In this document: piece after piece, positions 46,930 to 54,590 of the stretch
How positions within the stretch are numbered: the first letter of the stretch is position 1
Layout: every line of letters starts with the position of its first letter
Assembly: GCF_009826935.1 (NCBI RefSeq)
Contig: NZ_WUMN01000001.1
Location: forward strand, 372,001 to 436,000
Direction: 5' to 3'
From: Flavobacterium sp. Sd200
Lineage (GTDB): Bacteria > Bacteroidota > Bacteroidia > Flavobacteriales > Flavobacteriaceae
DNA: 64,000 nucleotides
Made by a program: the position numbers and the translations under genes
Notes under the pieces: generated by a model
What the model saw: the letters and a program-made list of their open reading frames with translations, nothing else
The model's database searches: none
What the model was told of the DNA's origin: nothing

Positions 46930-47013
46930 GGAAGTACGCCAACGTGGGAGAGTTGGGGCAGACTGTAAATCTGTTGTTTAAGTACTTAGCAGGTTCGAAT
47001 CCTGCTACTTCCA
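46930..47013 (+). tRNA. tRNA-Tyr (GTA), class II
   Basis: The acceptor GGAAGTA/TACTTCC is perfect with discriminator A73. The D-arm CCAAC/GTTGG, anticodon stem GCAGA/TCTGT (loop CTGTAAA, anticodon GTA) and T-arm GCAGG-TTCGAAT-CCTGC are complete. The variable region is 14 bases and holds TAAGTACTTA, suited to a bacterial class II tRNA-Tyr. It is the best-formed gene of the array. CCA is not encoded. Confidence 0.9.
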
Positions 47014-47019
47014 CAAAAT

Positions 47020-47105
47020 GCAGGAATGGCGGAACGGTATACGCGGCTGATTTAGGATCAGTATTTTGGGAGTTCGTCCCGATAGCTATCGGGACCCTTC
47101 CTGTA
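47020..47105 (+). tRNA. tRNA-Leu-like (TAG) with a palindrome in place of the T-loop
   Basis: The acceptor GCAGGAA/TTCCTGT has a terminal G-U pair, and the discriminator is A. The anticodon loop TTTAGGA on GCTGA/TCAGT gives TAG (Leu). The variable region is only about five bases, although bacterial tRNA-Leu is class II. The T-arm reads GGGAGTTCG followed by the 18-base palindrome and CCC, so only GGG/CCC of the T-stem remains. This is unlikely to be a standard leucine acceptor. Confidence 0.5.
47077..47094. repeat. Perfect 18-bp palindrome inside the tRNA-Leu T-arm (copy 2)
   Basis: Identical to the copy at 46891-46908 and inserted at the same structural place, immediately after GTTC(G) of the T-loop. 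Confidence 0.9.
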
Positions 47106-47113
47106 CGAAAATA

Positions 47114-47187
47114 GGAACAGTGGTGTACAAGGTGTTGCACGCTTGTTTGAAGCACAAGAGGTATCCGTTCAATTCGGGTCTGTTCCG
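47114..47187 (+). tRNA. tRNA-Phe (GAA)-like
   Basis: The acceptor GGAACAG/CTGTTCC is perfect. The D-arm GTGT/GCAC and the anticodon stem CTTGT/ACAAG with loop TTGAAGC (anticodon GAA) fold well. The T-arm ATCCG-TTCAATT-CGGGT has one T-G pair. The discriminator is G, although tRNA-Phe normally has A73, and CCA is not encoded. It folds as a tRNA but its identity is not fully canonical. Confidence 0.75.
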
Positions 47188-47225
47188 CAATGTAAATGAT
47201 GTTTAATTTTTAAAACCATGTAACC

Positions 47226-47543
47226 ATGAGACAGGACATTTTAAAACGATTTTTGACCAATACTGATGAAACGGGACGCTTCCTGATGAAATCAAGGCAT
47301 ACGGGCATAATCTATTTTGTGGAGCCTATTTACAACGGCAAAACCCCTGAATGGGGAGACCTGGATCCGGCTACTAAGAAAATTACAGGTAGTTATGGTT
47401 CCAAGTACACAGGTGCCGTTACTAAAAAACAATCGCTTATAACCGAAGAGAACGGTTTTAAAAACATAGGCTATTGTAAAGGCAGTCCCTTTGGGGAGAT
47501 AGACCGCCGCGACCGTGAACACCGAGAAAGGATGGGATTATAA
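47226..47543 (+). CDS. Unknown protein between the tRNA array and the slipin, 105 aa
   Basis: This is a small, very polar, probably cytosolic protein I do not recognise. It has a mid-section of short beta-like segments (TGIIYFVEPIYNGKTPEWGD) and a C-terminal basic/acidic helix (EIDRRDREHRERMGL). It follows the tRNA-Phe gene by 38 bases on the same strand and is followed by a hairpin. Its position suggests a function tied to the array, but nothing in the sequence shows one. Confidence 0.65.
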   Translation: MRQDILKRFLTNTDETGRFLMKSRHTGIIYFVEPIYNGKTPEWGDLDPATKKITGSYGSKYTGAVTKKQSLITEENGFKNIGYCKGSPFGEIDRRDREHRERMGL

Positions 47544-47561
47544 GTTTTTTTTATAATAAAT

Positions 47562-47590
47562 ACTACTGCGCAAATTAGTTGCGTAGTAGT
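47562..47590. other. Hairpin after the 105-aa gene
   Basis: ACTACTGCGCAA pairs with TTGCGTAGTAGT around a 5-base loop with one G-U pair. No T run follows, so a terminator role is weak. Confidence 0.5.
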
Positions 47591-47788
47591 GTTCAAACCT
47601 TTGCAATGTAAAAGAGACTAAATAGTATTTATAAAATCTAAAAATATCAGGCAGGCCATGTTGGGTGTTTCTGTATGGCACTATTGCAGGATGCTTTGCC
47701 CTGTTGGGTATCAGGCGTTCCTGTCCAGCCAGGCCTGGAGGTTTTCGGGGTGTTTACCAAAAAATGCCCCACCATTACTCTATAGGTC

Positions 47789-47805
47789 GTGGGTTCGAAT
47801 CCCGC
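47789..47805 (+). pseudogene. tRNA T-arm fragment
   Basis: GTGGG-TTCGAAT-CCCGC is a complete T-arm, but no anticodon arm or D-arm is recognisable 5' of it. It looks like the 3' part of a decayed tRNA gene, the first of three such pieces between the 105-aa gene and the slipin. Confidence 0.6.
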
Positions 47806-47815
47806 TCACATTTTA

Positions 47816-47879
47816 GGTATGTGATAGTTCAGTTAGGTTAGAACAATAGAAAAGTCAGGTTCGAATCCTGCTACCGACT
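47816..47879 (+). pseudogene. tRNA-like piece lacking an anticodon arm
   Basis: A D-arm GTTC/GAAC (AGTTCAGTTAGGTTAGAACA) is followed after a short A-rich segment by a T-arm CAGG-TTCGAAT-CCTG and a 3' strand CTACCGAC. No anticodon stem lies between them. GGTA near 47816 can pair with TACC but the rest of the acceptor cannot. Either a truncated tRNA or a tRNA-like RNA. Confidence 0.55.
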
Positions 47880-47883
47880 CTTC

Positions 47884-47963
47884 CTCGGTATGACGATTGG
47901 TTGTCGTTAACAGACTGTAAATCTGTTGATTAGAGCAGCATAAGCTCTTTAAAAAAATGCAAA
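47884..47963 (+). pseudogene. 5' two-thirds of a tRNA-Tyr-like gene (GTA) without its own 3' acceptor strand
   Basis: TCGGTA, then D-arm ACGA/TCGT (loop TTGGTTG) and anticodon stem ACAGA/TCTGT with loop CTGTAAA (GTA) are well formed. After that comes AGAGC-AGCATAA-GCTCT, a 5-bp stem with a 7-base loop but no TTC motif, then A residues and no matching acceptor strand. The missing strand TACCGA lies upstream, at the end of the preceding piece. Confidence 0.5.
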
Positions 47964-48033
47964 CAAAGAAAACGTGCCTGCGCTTATCGGCCTGATGTTA
48001 ATATAATTACATAAACAAAAAGCACCGTACCAT

Positions 48034-48099
48034 AGCCTGAAATAGGTACTAAACTTTTAGAAGGGGATGTTCTTTACAGCATGACGTTCAGGCTTTTTT
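48034..48099 (+). terminator. Possible terminator or structured leader upstream of the slipin
   Basis: AGCCTGAA (48034-48041) pairs with TTCAGGCT (48087-48094), followed by TTTTTT. The enclosed 45 bases include a smaller pairing (GTACC/GGTAC, 48027-48049, which partly competes). It may end the RNA of the tRNA-like region, or form a leader for the slipin that begins 128 bases later. Confidence 0.45.
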
Positions 48100-48226
48100 A
48101 AAACCTGACACAAATAGGGCTGGTAAACAATGCCCTAACAAAAAGCGTAACACATATTTCCGCATATTGGGCGGGATAGGTCAGGCGGTTTTCTTATTAA
48201 ACGTTCAATATAAAAATTAAAAAGTT

Positions 48227-49324
48227 ATGATAAATAATGTAAACATTAAAGCCTATAAAGTAGGATTGGTATTTAAAAACAACAAACTTGTAAATGTTTT
48301 ACAGGAAGGCAACCATTGGTTGTTTGGCAACAATAATGTATTGATTTATGATATGGTATTGCCTTTTGTGGCACCAGTAGAACTTAATATTTTATTACAA
48401 AATGAAACCTTAGCATCTTTGCTTGATGTTGTTGAAGTTGCCGATGGCGAAATTGTATTGCAGTTTGTAAATGGCAATTTTAAAGAGATCTTAACGGCAG
48501 GCCGTTATGCTTTTTGGAAAGGTTTGGTTAAAAACGAGTTTGTAAAGGCTGATATTTCTAAACCTGAAATTACAGAGGATATTGCAACCATGTTGTTCGA
48601 AAATGTTAGGATTCGTCCTTATACAAGGCGTTTTCAGGTAATGGCTTATGAAAAAGCATTACTATTTAAGAATGGTACATTGGTGGGAGAACTGGCTGCC
48701 GGAAACCATTATTTTTGGAATAACAGTATACCAATAGAGGTAAAAACCGTAGATGCGAGGCAACAGCAGTTAGAAATTCCCGGCCAGGAACTTTTAACTA
48801 AAGATAAAGCCGCTCTTAGGATCAACTTTTTTGCAAGGTATCAGGTAACCAATGTTGTTAAGGCTTTGGTAGAAAATAAAGATTTTGAAAAACAATTGTA
48901 TGTACAAATGCAGTTGGCTTTAAGGGCTTTTACAGGTAGTTATACCTTAGACGAATTGCTTGGCAGGAAAGATACTATTGCTCAGGAAATACTAACCAAT
49001 ACTGAGGCAAAGATTGCCGAACTTGGCTTAGTGGTTTTTGATGCGGGCATTAGGGATGTTATTCTTCCCGGCGATATGAAGGAGATCATGAACCAGGTGC
49101 TTGTAGCAGAGAAAAAAGCTCAGGCCAACAGCATTATGAGGCGTGAAGAAACTGCCGCAACACGAAGCTTGCTTAATACCGCCAAACTTATGGAGGAAAA
49201 CGAAGTGTTGTGGAAACTTAAGGAGATGGAATATGTTGAAAAAATTGCCGACAGGATTGGAGAAATTACCATATCTGGCGGGGGTAACATTATAGGCCAG
49301 CTCAAAGAGATCTTTATTAAATAA
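48227..49324 (+). CDS. Slipin / SPFH (band-7) family protein, 365 aa
   Basis: The SPFH core lies at about residues 135-310 (LLTKDKAALRINFFARYQVTN, then TNTEAKIAELGLVVFDAGIRDVILP). A coiled-coil-like C-terminus follows (VAEKKAQANSIMRREETAATRSLL). There is no N-terminal TM helix, unlike classical stomatins. The segment AL-FKNG-L...L-AGNH-FW occurs three times (about residues 11-33, 75-98 and 142-164), so the N-terminal half looks repeated. SPFH proteins oligomerise into membrane-associated scaffolds. Slipins occur beside RNA-repair genes in some bacteria (from memory), and this one follows a tRNA array. Confidence 0.85.
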   Translation: MINNVNIKAYKVGLVFKNNKLVNVLQEGNHWLFGNNNVLIYDMVLPFVAPVELNILLQNETLASLLDVVEVADGEIVLQFVNGNFKEILTAGRYAFWKGLVKNEFVKADISKPEITEDIATMLFENVRIRPYTRRFQVMAYEKALLFKNGTLVGELAAGNHYFWNNSIPIEVKTVDARQQQLEIPGQELLTKDKAALRINFFARYQVTNVVKALVENKDFEKQLYVQMQLALRAFTGSYTLDELLGRKDTIAQEILTNTEAKIAELGLVVFDAGIRDVILPGDMKEIMNQVLVAEKKAQANSIMRREETAATRSLLNTAKLMEENEVLWKLKEMEYVEKIADRIGEITISGGGNIIGQLKEIFIK

Positions 49325-49329
49325 AACCC

Positions 49330-49380
49330 GAAATTCCTGCCACCCACACATAGTGTAGCGTGGGGGAATTTCCTGTTTTA
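49330..49380. terminator. Hairpin between the slipin and the trp operon
   Basis: GAAATTCC (49330-49337) pairs with GGAATTTC (49365-49372) around further pairing of CCAC with GTGG. A T-rich stretch follows on the plus strand (CTGTTTTA). It separates the convergent slipin and trpA genes. Confidence 0.65.
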
Positions 49381-49398
49381 TGTATCATTAGTAAAGGA

Positions 49399-50142
49399 TT
49401 ATCCTAATAACTCCTTTACAAAATCCTCATCACCGGCCTTAACCGCTTTTAAATAGGCAGTTCCCACAATAACACCGTCAACACTGGTAAATGCCTTTTC
49501 TTTCTTTTCTTTAGAGTCTATTCCAAAACCTAAAAACAGGGGAATAGCGCCACACAGTTTTTTGAGCTGAGTATAGCGTGCAGCAAGATCATTGCTAATG
49601 CTGTAGCCCTGTCCTGTAATGCTGTTTTGCCCAACCAGATAAACAAAACTGTTTTTACACACCTGTGCAATGCGCTCTACACGTGCATCGGGGGTTAGTG
49701 GTGTTACCAAAAAAGTTACTGGAATACCGTATTTTTCAAATACATCCTTATATTTTGTCTCATATAGCTCTACCGAAAGATCGGGCAATATAAGCGATGC
49801 TATGTTTAGCTTTTTGCAACGCTCTAAAAAGGCATCCAACCCAAATTGCAGCACCGGATTAAGGTATCCCATAAGTACCAAAGGGATATGTACCTGGGTT
49901 TTAATTTCATCCAATTGGTCTAAAAGCAGCCCTAGCTTCATGCCGTTTTGCAGTGCAATGGTGCTGGTTTGTTGTATTACAGGACCATCGGCCATTGGGT
50001 CAGAGAACGGTATGCCTACTTCAATAAAATCAACACCCTGTTCTTGCAATTGCAGCAACTGCTCTTTAAGGCTGTCCAGCTTCGGATAGCCTGCGGTTAC
50101 AAATATGCTGACTTGTTTTGTATCTTTTATAAACGGATTCAT
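49399..50142 (-). CDS. trpA: Tryptophan synthase alpha subunit
   Basis: A TIM barrel that cleaves indole-glycerol phosphate to indole and glyceraldehyde 3-phosphate, feeding indole to TrpB. Motifs are [19 protein letters not shown], then [21 protein letters not shown] (catalytic Glu and Asp) and [17 protein letters not shown] near residue 170. It is the last gene of the operon. Its start overlaps the trpB stop by 4 bases, so translation is coupled. Confidence 0.97.
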   Translation of the reverse strand: MNPFIKDTKQVSIFVTAGYPKLDSLKEQLLQLQEQGVDFIEVGIPFSDPMADGPVIQQTSTIALQNGMKLGLLLDQLDEIKTQVHIPLVLMGYLNPVLQFGLDAFLERCKKLNIASLILPDLSVELYETKYKDVFEKYGIPVTFLVTPLTPDARVERIAQVCKNSFVYLVGQNSITGQGYSISNDLAARYTQLKKLCGAIPLFLGFGIDSKEKKEKAFTSVDGVIVGTAYLKAVKAGDEDFVKELLG

Positions 50143-51329
50143 AAGCTTGGAAATTTTTCAAGGTAGGTGTTCATGTCTTTATCGCCGCGGCCGCTAAGGT
50201 TAACCACTACAACATCGTCTTTTTTCAATGCTAATTTAGTAAGGGCGGCTAATGCATGGGCACTTTCTAAAGCAGGTATAATACCTTCAAGTTGCGAGAG
50301 TTCGAGTGCCGACTGCAGGGCTTCATCGTCGGTAATGGCAATGCTTTTAGCCCTTCCTGTTGCAATGGTGTGAGCATGTAATGGCCCTATACCCGGATAA
50401 TCCAGCCCTGCCGAAATAGAATGCGGCTCGGTTACCTGACCGTCTTTATCCTGCATTAAGAGGGTAAGGCTGCCGTGCAATACTCCCGGTGTGCCAAGAA
50501 CGCTGGTTGCTGCCGATTTACCCGAATCTACACCCAGTCCGGCAGCTTCTACCGCTACAAGCTTTACATCAGCATTATCATAAAACTGATAAAAAGCCCC
50601 CGCTGCATTACTGCCCCCGCCTACGCAGGCAATTACCATATCAGGATACGATTGGCCTGTTTTTTCACTCAACTGTTTTTCAATTTCCTTAGATATGACC
50701 GACTGAAAATAAGCCACTATTTTTGGATAAGGATGCGGCCCCACCACACTGCCTATAAGGTAATACGAATCGGGGTGGTTTATCCAATGGCGAATGGCCT
50801 CATTTGTAGCATCCTTTAATGTTTTACTGCCCGATGTTGCTGCTCTTACTTCTGCACCAAGCATTTTCATGCGCTGTACATTGGGTGCCTGGCGTTCAAT
50901 ATCTTTTTCTCCCATATATACAATACAGTTCAAACCCATAAGTGCGCAAACCGTTGCTGTAGCTACACCATGCTGTCCGGCTCCGGTTTCAGCAATAATA
51001 TCGGTTTTGCCCATATGTTTGGCAAGCAGTATCTGGCCTATGGTGTTGTTAACTTTGTGGGCTCCTGTATGGCACAGGTCTTCACGTTTTAGGTATATGT
51101 TGGCTCCATATTTTTCAGACAGCCGCCCGGCAAAATATAACGGCGTAGGCCTACCCACATAATCTTTAAGCAGTTGTTTAAACTCGTTTTCAAATGTTTC
51201 GGTAAAGCAGTATGAGTTAAAGGCGGCATCAAGCTCTTCTACATTGGGACGTAAAAGTTCCGGTACATAGGCACCGCCAAAATCGCCATAAAAACCAAGG
51301 GAGTCAGTATCTAAATAAGAGTTTTTCAT
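50139..51329 (-). CDS. trpB: Tryptophan synthase beta subunit
   Basis: A PLP enzyme that joins indole and serine to give tryptophan. The PLP lysine is in [15 protein letters not shown] and the Gly loop in [16 protein letters not shown]. The 396-residue length is standard. It overlaps trpF and trpA by 4 bases each. Confidence 0.97.
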   Translation of the reverse strand: MKNSYLDTDSLGFYGDFGGAYVPELLRPNVEELDAAFNSYCFTETFENEFKQLLKDYVGRPTPLYFAGRLSEKYGANIYLKREDLCHTGAHKVNNTIGQILLAKHMGKTDIIAETGAGQHGVATATVCALMGLNCIVYMGEKDIERQAPNVQRMKMLGAEVRAATSGSKTLKDATNEAIRHWINHPDSYYLIGSVVGPHPYPKIVAYFQSVISKEIEKQLSEKTGQSYPDMVIACVGGGSNAAGAFYQFYDNADVKLVAVEAAGLGVDSGKSAATSVLGTPGVLHGSLTLLMQDKDGQVTEPHSISAGLDYPGIGPLHAHTIATGRAKSIAITDDEALQSALELSQLEGIIPALESAHALAALTKLALKKDDVVVVNLSGRGDKDMNTYLEKFPSL

Positions 51330-51925
51330 AAAATCATTTCTTTTAAAAATTGAACTAACAGGTTTACATCTTTTATTTTTGGTGCGGTTTCAAAACGGCT
51401 GTTGAGGTCATACCCTGCCAATTTAGGATGGCTAAACTTTTTTAGTTTTTCAACAGAATCCAACCCTATACCGCCACTCAGTAAAAAGGGAGTATTGCCT
51501 TTATAACTATCCAGAACCTGCCAGTTGAATGATGTACCTGTACCGCCATGGTTGTTACTTTTAGTATCGAATAAAAAATAATCAACCAAACCATCATACA
51601 GTTTTGCAGCATCAAGGTCTTCTTTTGCAGCAATACCAAAAGCTTTTATAATTTGGACTGTTTTGGGTAGTTGCTTTATAAATTCTGCATTTTCATTGCC
51701 GTGAAGCTGTACAGTATTCAGCCCGTGTTTTTGTATTTGCTCTGTAATATATTCTGACGGAGCATTTACAAATACCCCAACTTTTTGTTTATCAGTTTCT
51801 AAAGATTCATTTGTAAAGCGTTTGGACTTATCATAAAATATAAAGCCCAGATAATGTATTCCATCAAGCTTTGCTACCTGCCTGCTACTTTCATTATCGG
51901 CTAAACCACATACTTTTATGATCAT
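51326..51925 (-). CDS. trpF: Phosphoribosylanthranilate isomerase
   Basis: This small TIM barrel opens with [17 protein letters not shown] (catalytic Cys), has [16 protein letters not shown] and ends with a conserved [22 protein letters not shown] (general acid Asp). It converts PRA to CdRP, the third step of the pathway. It lies 3 bases after trpC and overlaps trpB by 4. Confidence 0.95.
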   Translation of the reverse strand: MIIKVCGLADNESSRQVAKLDGIHYLGFIFYDKSKRFTNESLETDKQKVGVFVNAPSEYITEQIQKHGLNTVQLHGNENAEFIKQLPKTVQIIKAFGIAAKEDLDAAKLYDGLVDYFLFDTKSNNHGGTGTSFNWQVLDSYKGNTPFLLSGGIGLDSVEKLKKFSHPKLAGYDLNSRFETAPKIKDVNLLVQFLKEMIL

Positions 51926-51928
51926 AAC

Positions 51929-52693
51929 TTATAGTTTTCGGGTTAGTTCTGCCAAATGGCCTTCGCGCAAAATGCTTTCACCTATCAAAGCACCGCTAAA
52001 ACCTGCCTTTCTTAAAGTCTCGATATCTTCGCGTGTTTTTATTCCTGATGCCGATATTACCGGGATGTGCTTTGGCAACTGACCAATAAGGTTAAAAGAA
52101 TGCTGTAAAGATGTTTGCTGTGCCTTAAGATCGCGGTTGTTTACAGCTACAAGGTCGGCATGCATAGGTATCAGGTCAATTTCCTGTTCGGTATGTATTT
52201 CGAATAAAACCTCTAATCCTAGGGTATGAGCGGTAAGGGTAAGAAAATTGGCTTCGTCATGATTCAATACCGCAGCAATGAGCAGTACCGCATCGGCTCC
52301 TGCAGCTTTAGCCTCATAGAGTTGTATTTCATCTATAATGAATTCTTTGCGTAGCAGGGGCAAACTTACCTTATTTCGGGCAGTTGTAATATCATTAATA
52401 CTTCCGCCAAAATAATCGCTATCAGTTAATATTGATATGCCCGAAGCACCGTTTTGCTCATAGAAAAGTGCCTGCTCAGCCACATTTAATCCGGTTTTAA
52501 TATCGCCTCCGCTGGGTGACTTACGTTTAATTTCGGCAATTATGCCAAAACCTGAATTTATAATGCTCTGTTTTAAGGAAACCGATTCTCGGCTGAAATT
52601 TTCACTTTCACGAAAATAATCAACAGAAAAATCCTGTTGCAGCAGGGCTACCTCACGACGTTTGTTAGCCACTATTTGTTCTAATACATTCAT
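51929..52693 (-). CDS. trpC: Indole-3-glycerol phosphate synthase
   Basis: The TIM barrel shows IIAEIKRKSPSGGDIKTGL with the catalytic Lys in the KRKSPS motif and SDSDYFGGS-like TDSDYFGG. LLRKEFIIDEIQLYEAKAAG and LVAVNNRDLKAQ follow. Step: CdRP to indole-glycerol phosphate. Stand-alone, not fused to trpF. Overlaps trpD by 4 bases. Confidence 0.96.
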   Translation of the reverse strand: MNVLEQIVANKRREVALLQQDFSVDYFRESENFSRESVSLKQSIINSGFGIIAEIKRKSPSGGDIKTGLNVAEQALFYEQNGASGISILTDSDYFGGSINDITTARNKVSLPLLRKEFIIDEIQLYEAKAAGADAVLLIAAVLNHDEANFLTLTAHTLGLEVLFEIHTEQEIDLIPMHADLVAVNNRDLKAQQTSLQHSFNLIGQLPKHIPVISASGIKTREDIETLRKAGFSGALIGESILREGHLAELTRKL

Positions 52694-53673
52694 GCCGATA
52701 TTTTTTTAAGGTGATCTATAGCCCTGCCTGTAAGTATAGCTTCATGAGCTTCGGCAAAGGCAGTTTCAAAACTTTTTTCAGGATCAAAAGTTTGTAATGC
52801 CAGTGCCACATTGCCTGCAAGCACTATATTTTGCGGCTCTGTGCCTTTACCCTGTAATACATTAACCAATATCGTAGCTGAGTCTTTAACGGTATTTCCA
52901 CCTGATATTTGCTGTAACGCTATGCCGATAACTTTTGGACTGTTGTTAATTATTTCGTCGCGTTCCTTTCCTAAAATGCGGGTTGCACCTATAAAGGTTA
53001 GCTCATCAAAACCATCCATGCCGTGCAGTATGGTAAAGTTTTCACGGTCAGAACGCAGTACGTGCTGGTACTGCTTTGCCAATTCGAGCGAATAAGTACC
53101 CGATAGCTGATGCGTGGGATGGGCAGGGTTGACCAAAGGCCCCATGCTGTTAAAAAATGTAGCAATACCAAGAGCTTTTCGCAGTGGTGCCACAGCTTTT
53201 AGCGCAGGATGAAAAAGAGGTGCGTGCATAAAGCATATATTGGCATGGTCAAGCTGGCGTTGCAGTACATCTTTGTTATTTGTAAATGTGTAGCCTAATG
53301 ATTCTAATACATTGCTCGACCCACAAAGTGAGCTCACCCCATAGTTGCCATGTTTTACTACTTTGTAACCCATAGAGGCCAGCACAAAAGCCGTACTGGT
53401 AGAAATATTAAAGGTGTTCTTGCCATCGCCGCCGGTGCCGCAAACATCTATACTTTGATCAATATCAAAATGCATAGGGAGCGCGAGTTCCAGCAATGCC
53501 TCCCGGAATCCGTTAAGTTCATCAAGTTGCAGCCCACGCATTTGTATCCCGGCCATTACAGCAACGGTTTGCGCATCGTGCAGCTCGCCATTGCCTATGG
53601 CAAGCATGCATTGGTAAGCCTCATCTTTAGTGAGTTGGGCACGACCTATTATTTTTTGGAGTATGTTTTTCAT
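52690..53673 (-). CDS. trpD: Anthranilate phosphoribosyltransferase
   Basis: This transferase attaches PRPP-derived ribose phosphate to anthranilate. The PRPP loop is IDVCGTGGDGKNTFNISTST and the anthranilate region KHGNYGVSSLCGSSNVLESLG. I start at the ATG at 53673 (MKNILQKIIGRAQL), because the longer frame begins with GTG and yields an unusual hydrophobic leader. A repeat-containing spacer of 314 bases separates it from trpG. Confidence 0.95.
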   Translation of the reverse strand: MKNILQKIIGRAQLTKDEAYQCMLAIGNGELHDAQTVAVMAGIQMRGLQLDELNGFREALLELALPMHFDIDQSIDVCGTGGDGKNTFNISTSTAFVLASMGYKVVKHGNYGVSSLCGSSNVLESLGYTFTNNKDVLQRQLDHANICFMHAPLFHPALKAVAPLRKALGIATFFNSMGPLVNPAHPTHQLSGTYSLELAKQYQHVLRSDRENFTILHGMDGFDELTFIGATRILGKERDEIINNSPKVIGIALQQISGGNTVKDSATILVNVLQGKGTEPQNIVLAGNVALALQTFDPEKSFETAFAEAHEAILTGRAIDHLKKISA

Positions 53674-53987
53674 GGTAGTTATTTCACAGAGCCTCACAAA
53701 GGAGGCACAGAGATACACAGGGTTAATTAATGCAGCCCGTAATTTAAAATTTGTTTTGGCCTCACCCCCCTGCCCCTATCCAAAGGAGAGGGGAGCAGCT
53801 ACACTTATGTCTTATTTAGTGTAATTTTTGGGGTATTTATCGTAATATAAAATTCATAATTTGCTTTTTAGGCCTCGTCCCAGCCTCTCTAAAGGAGAGG
53901 GTAGGAAATGACAGGTACAAATACATTTTGTTGCAAGTATGAGTGTAGCTGCCCCCTCTCCTTTGGAGAGGGGTTGGGGGTGAGGCT
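53674..53987. other. Intra-operon spacer between trpG and trpD, containing a palindromic repeat
   Basis: This 314-base gap breaks an otherwise overlapping operon. It holds a long imperfect inverted repeat (53759-53806 with 53942-53986) and a related copy between them. No gene is present. Confidence 0.8.
53759..53986. repeat. Composite inverted repeat built on CTCTCC(T/A)AAGGAGAG-type palindromes
   Basis: The outer arms share GCCTCACCCCC...CAAAGGAGAGGGG...AGCTACACT in inverse orientation with a few mismatches. A third, related unit (CGTCCCAGCCTCTCTAAAGGAGAGGG) lies at about 53876-53901. It resembles a REP/MITE-like family of Bacteroidota intergenic palindromes, here inserted within the trp operon. 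It could lower trpDCFBA expression relative to trpEG. Confidence 0.75.
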
Positions 53988-54551
53988 TTATTCCCTTATC
54001 CAGTTCTCTATCATTTGTCGGCCCTGAGGGGTTAATATCGATTCGGGATGAAACTGTACGCCTTTGGTATCGTGCACCGTGTGACGAAATGCCATTACCA
54101 CACCATCTTCTGTTTGTGCAGTTACTTCTAATAACGGGTTGTTATCTGCTGTAATTTTCCAGCTATGATAACGTCCTACAGGCATAGCATCGGGTAGTCC
54201 GTTAAAAAGCGAATCGGGTTTTAAAAGCTGCATCGTGCTGGCTTTTCCGTGTACGGGTTGGGGGCACTGCTCTAAAGTGCCGCCAAAAACCTCGGCTATA
54301 GCCTGATGCCCAAGGCAAACGCCAAGCATTTTCTTTTTGCCCGAATAGCGCGAAATTACATTCAGCAATTCGCCTGCTTCGCTCGGTATGCCCGGCCCGG
54401 GTGATAGCAGTATGGCATCGCAACTGTCAAGCTCTTCATAATCAACATCATTGTTGCGCTGTACTATTACTTCTACACCGTCTACCTCGCGCACATAGCG
54501 CACAAGATTATATACAAAAGAATCAAAATTATCTATTACACCTACTTTCAT
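53988..54551 (-). CDS. trpG: Anthranilate synthase component II (glutamine amidotransferase)
   Basis: This is a class I glutamine amidotransferase that supplies ammonia to TrpE. It shows the DNFDSFVYNLV start, the oxyanion motif LSPGPGIPSEAG, the nucleophile Cys in GVCLGHQAI and the final His-Glu pair in VQFHPESILT. It is a separate subunit, not fused. It lies 39 bases after the trpE stop. Confidence 0.96.
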   Translation of the reverse strand: MKVGVIDNFDSFVYNLVRYVREVDGVEVIVQRNNDVDYEELDSCDAILLSPGPGIPSEAGELLNVISRYSGKKKMLGVCLGHQAIAEVFGGTLEQCPQPVHGKASTMQLLKPDSLFNGLPDAMPVGRYHSWKITADNNPLLEVTAQTEDGVVMAFRHTVHDTKGVQFHPESILTPQGRQMIENWIRE

Positions 54552-54590
54552 AAAATGTGTTTAAATGTCTAAAGTTGTAAAGTTGAAAGT

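Noticed and set aside
46742..47114. Open frames overlapping the tRNA array on the plus strand
   Set aside because: They run straight through well-formed tRNA genes and include translated T-arms. No start or conserved protein supports them.
47658..47816. A 52-codon open frame across the tRNA-like region ending in ...SWVRIPLTF
   Set aside because: The segment SWVRIPLT is the usual false translation of a tRNA T-arm (GGGTTCGAATCCC). The region holds a tRNA fragment, not a gene.
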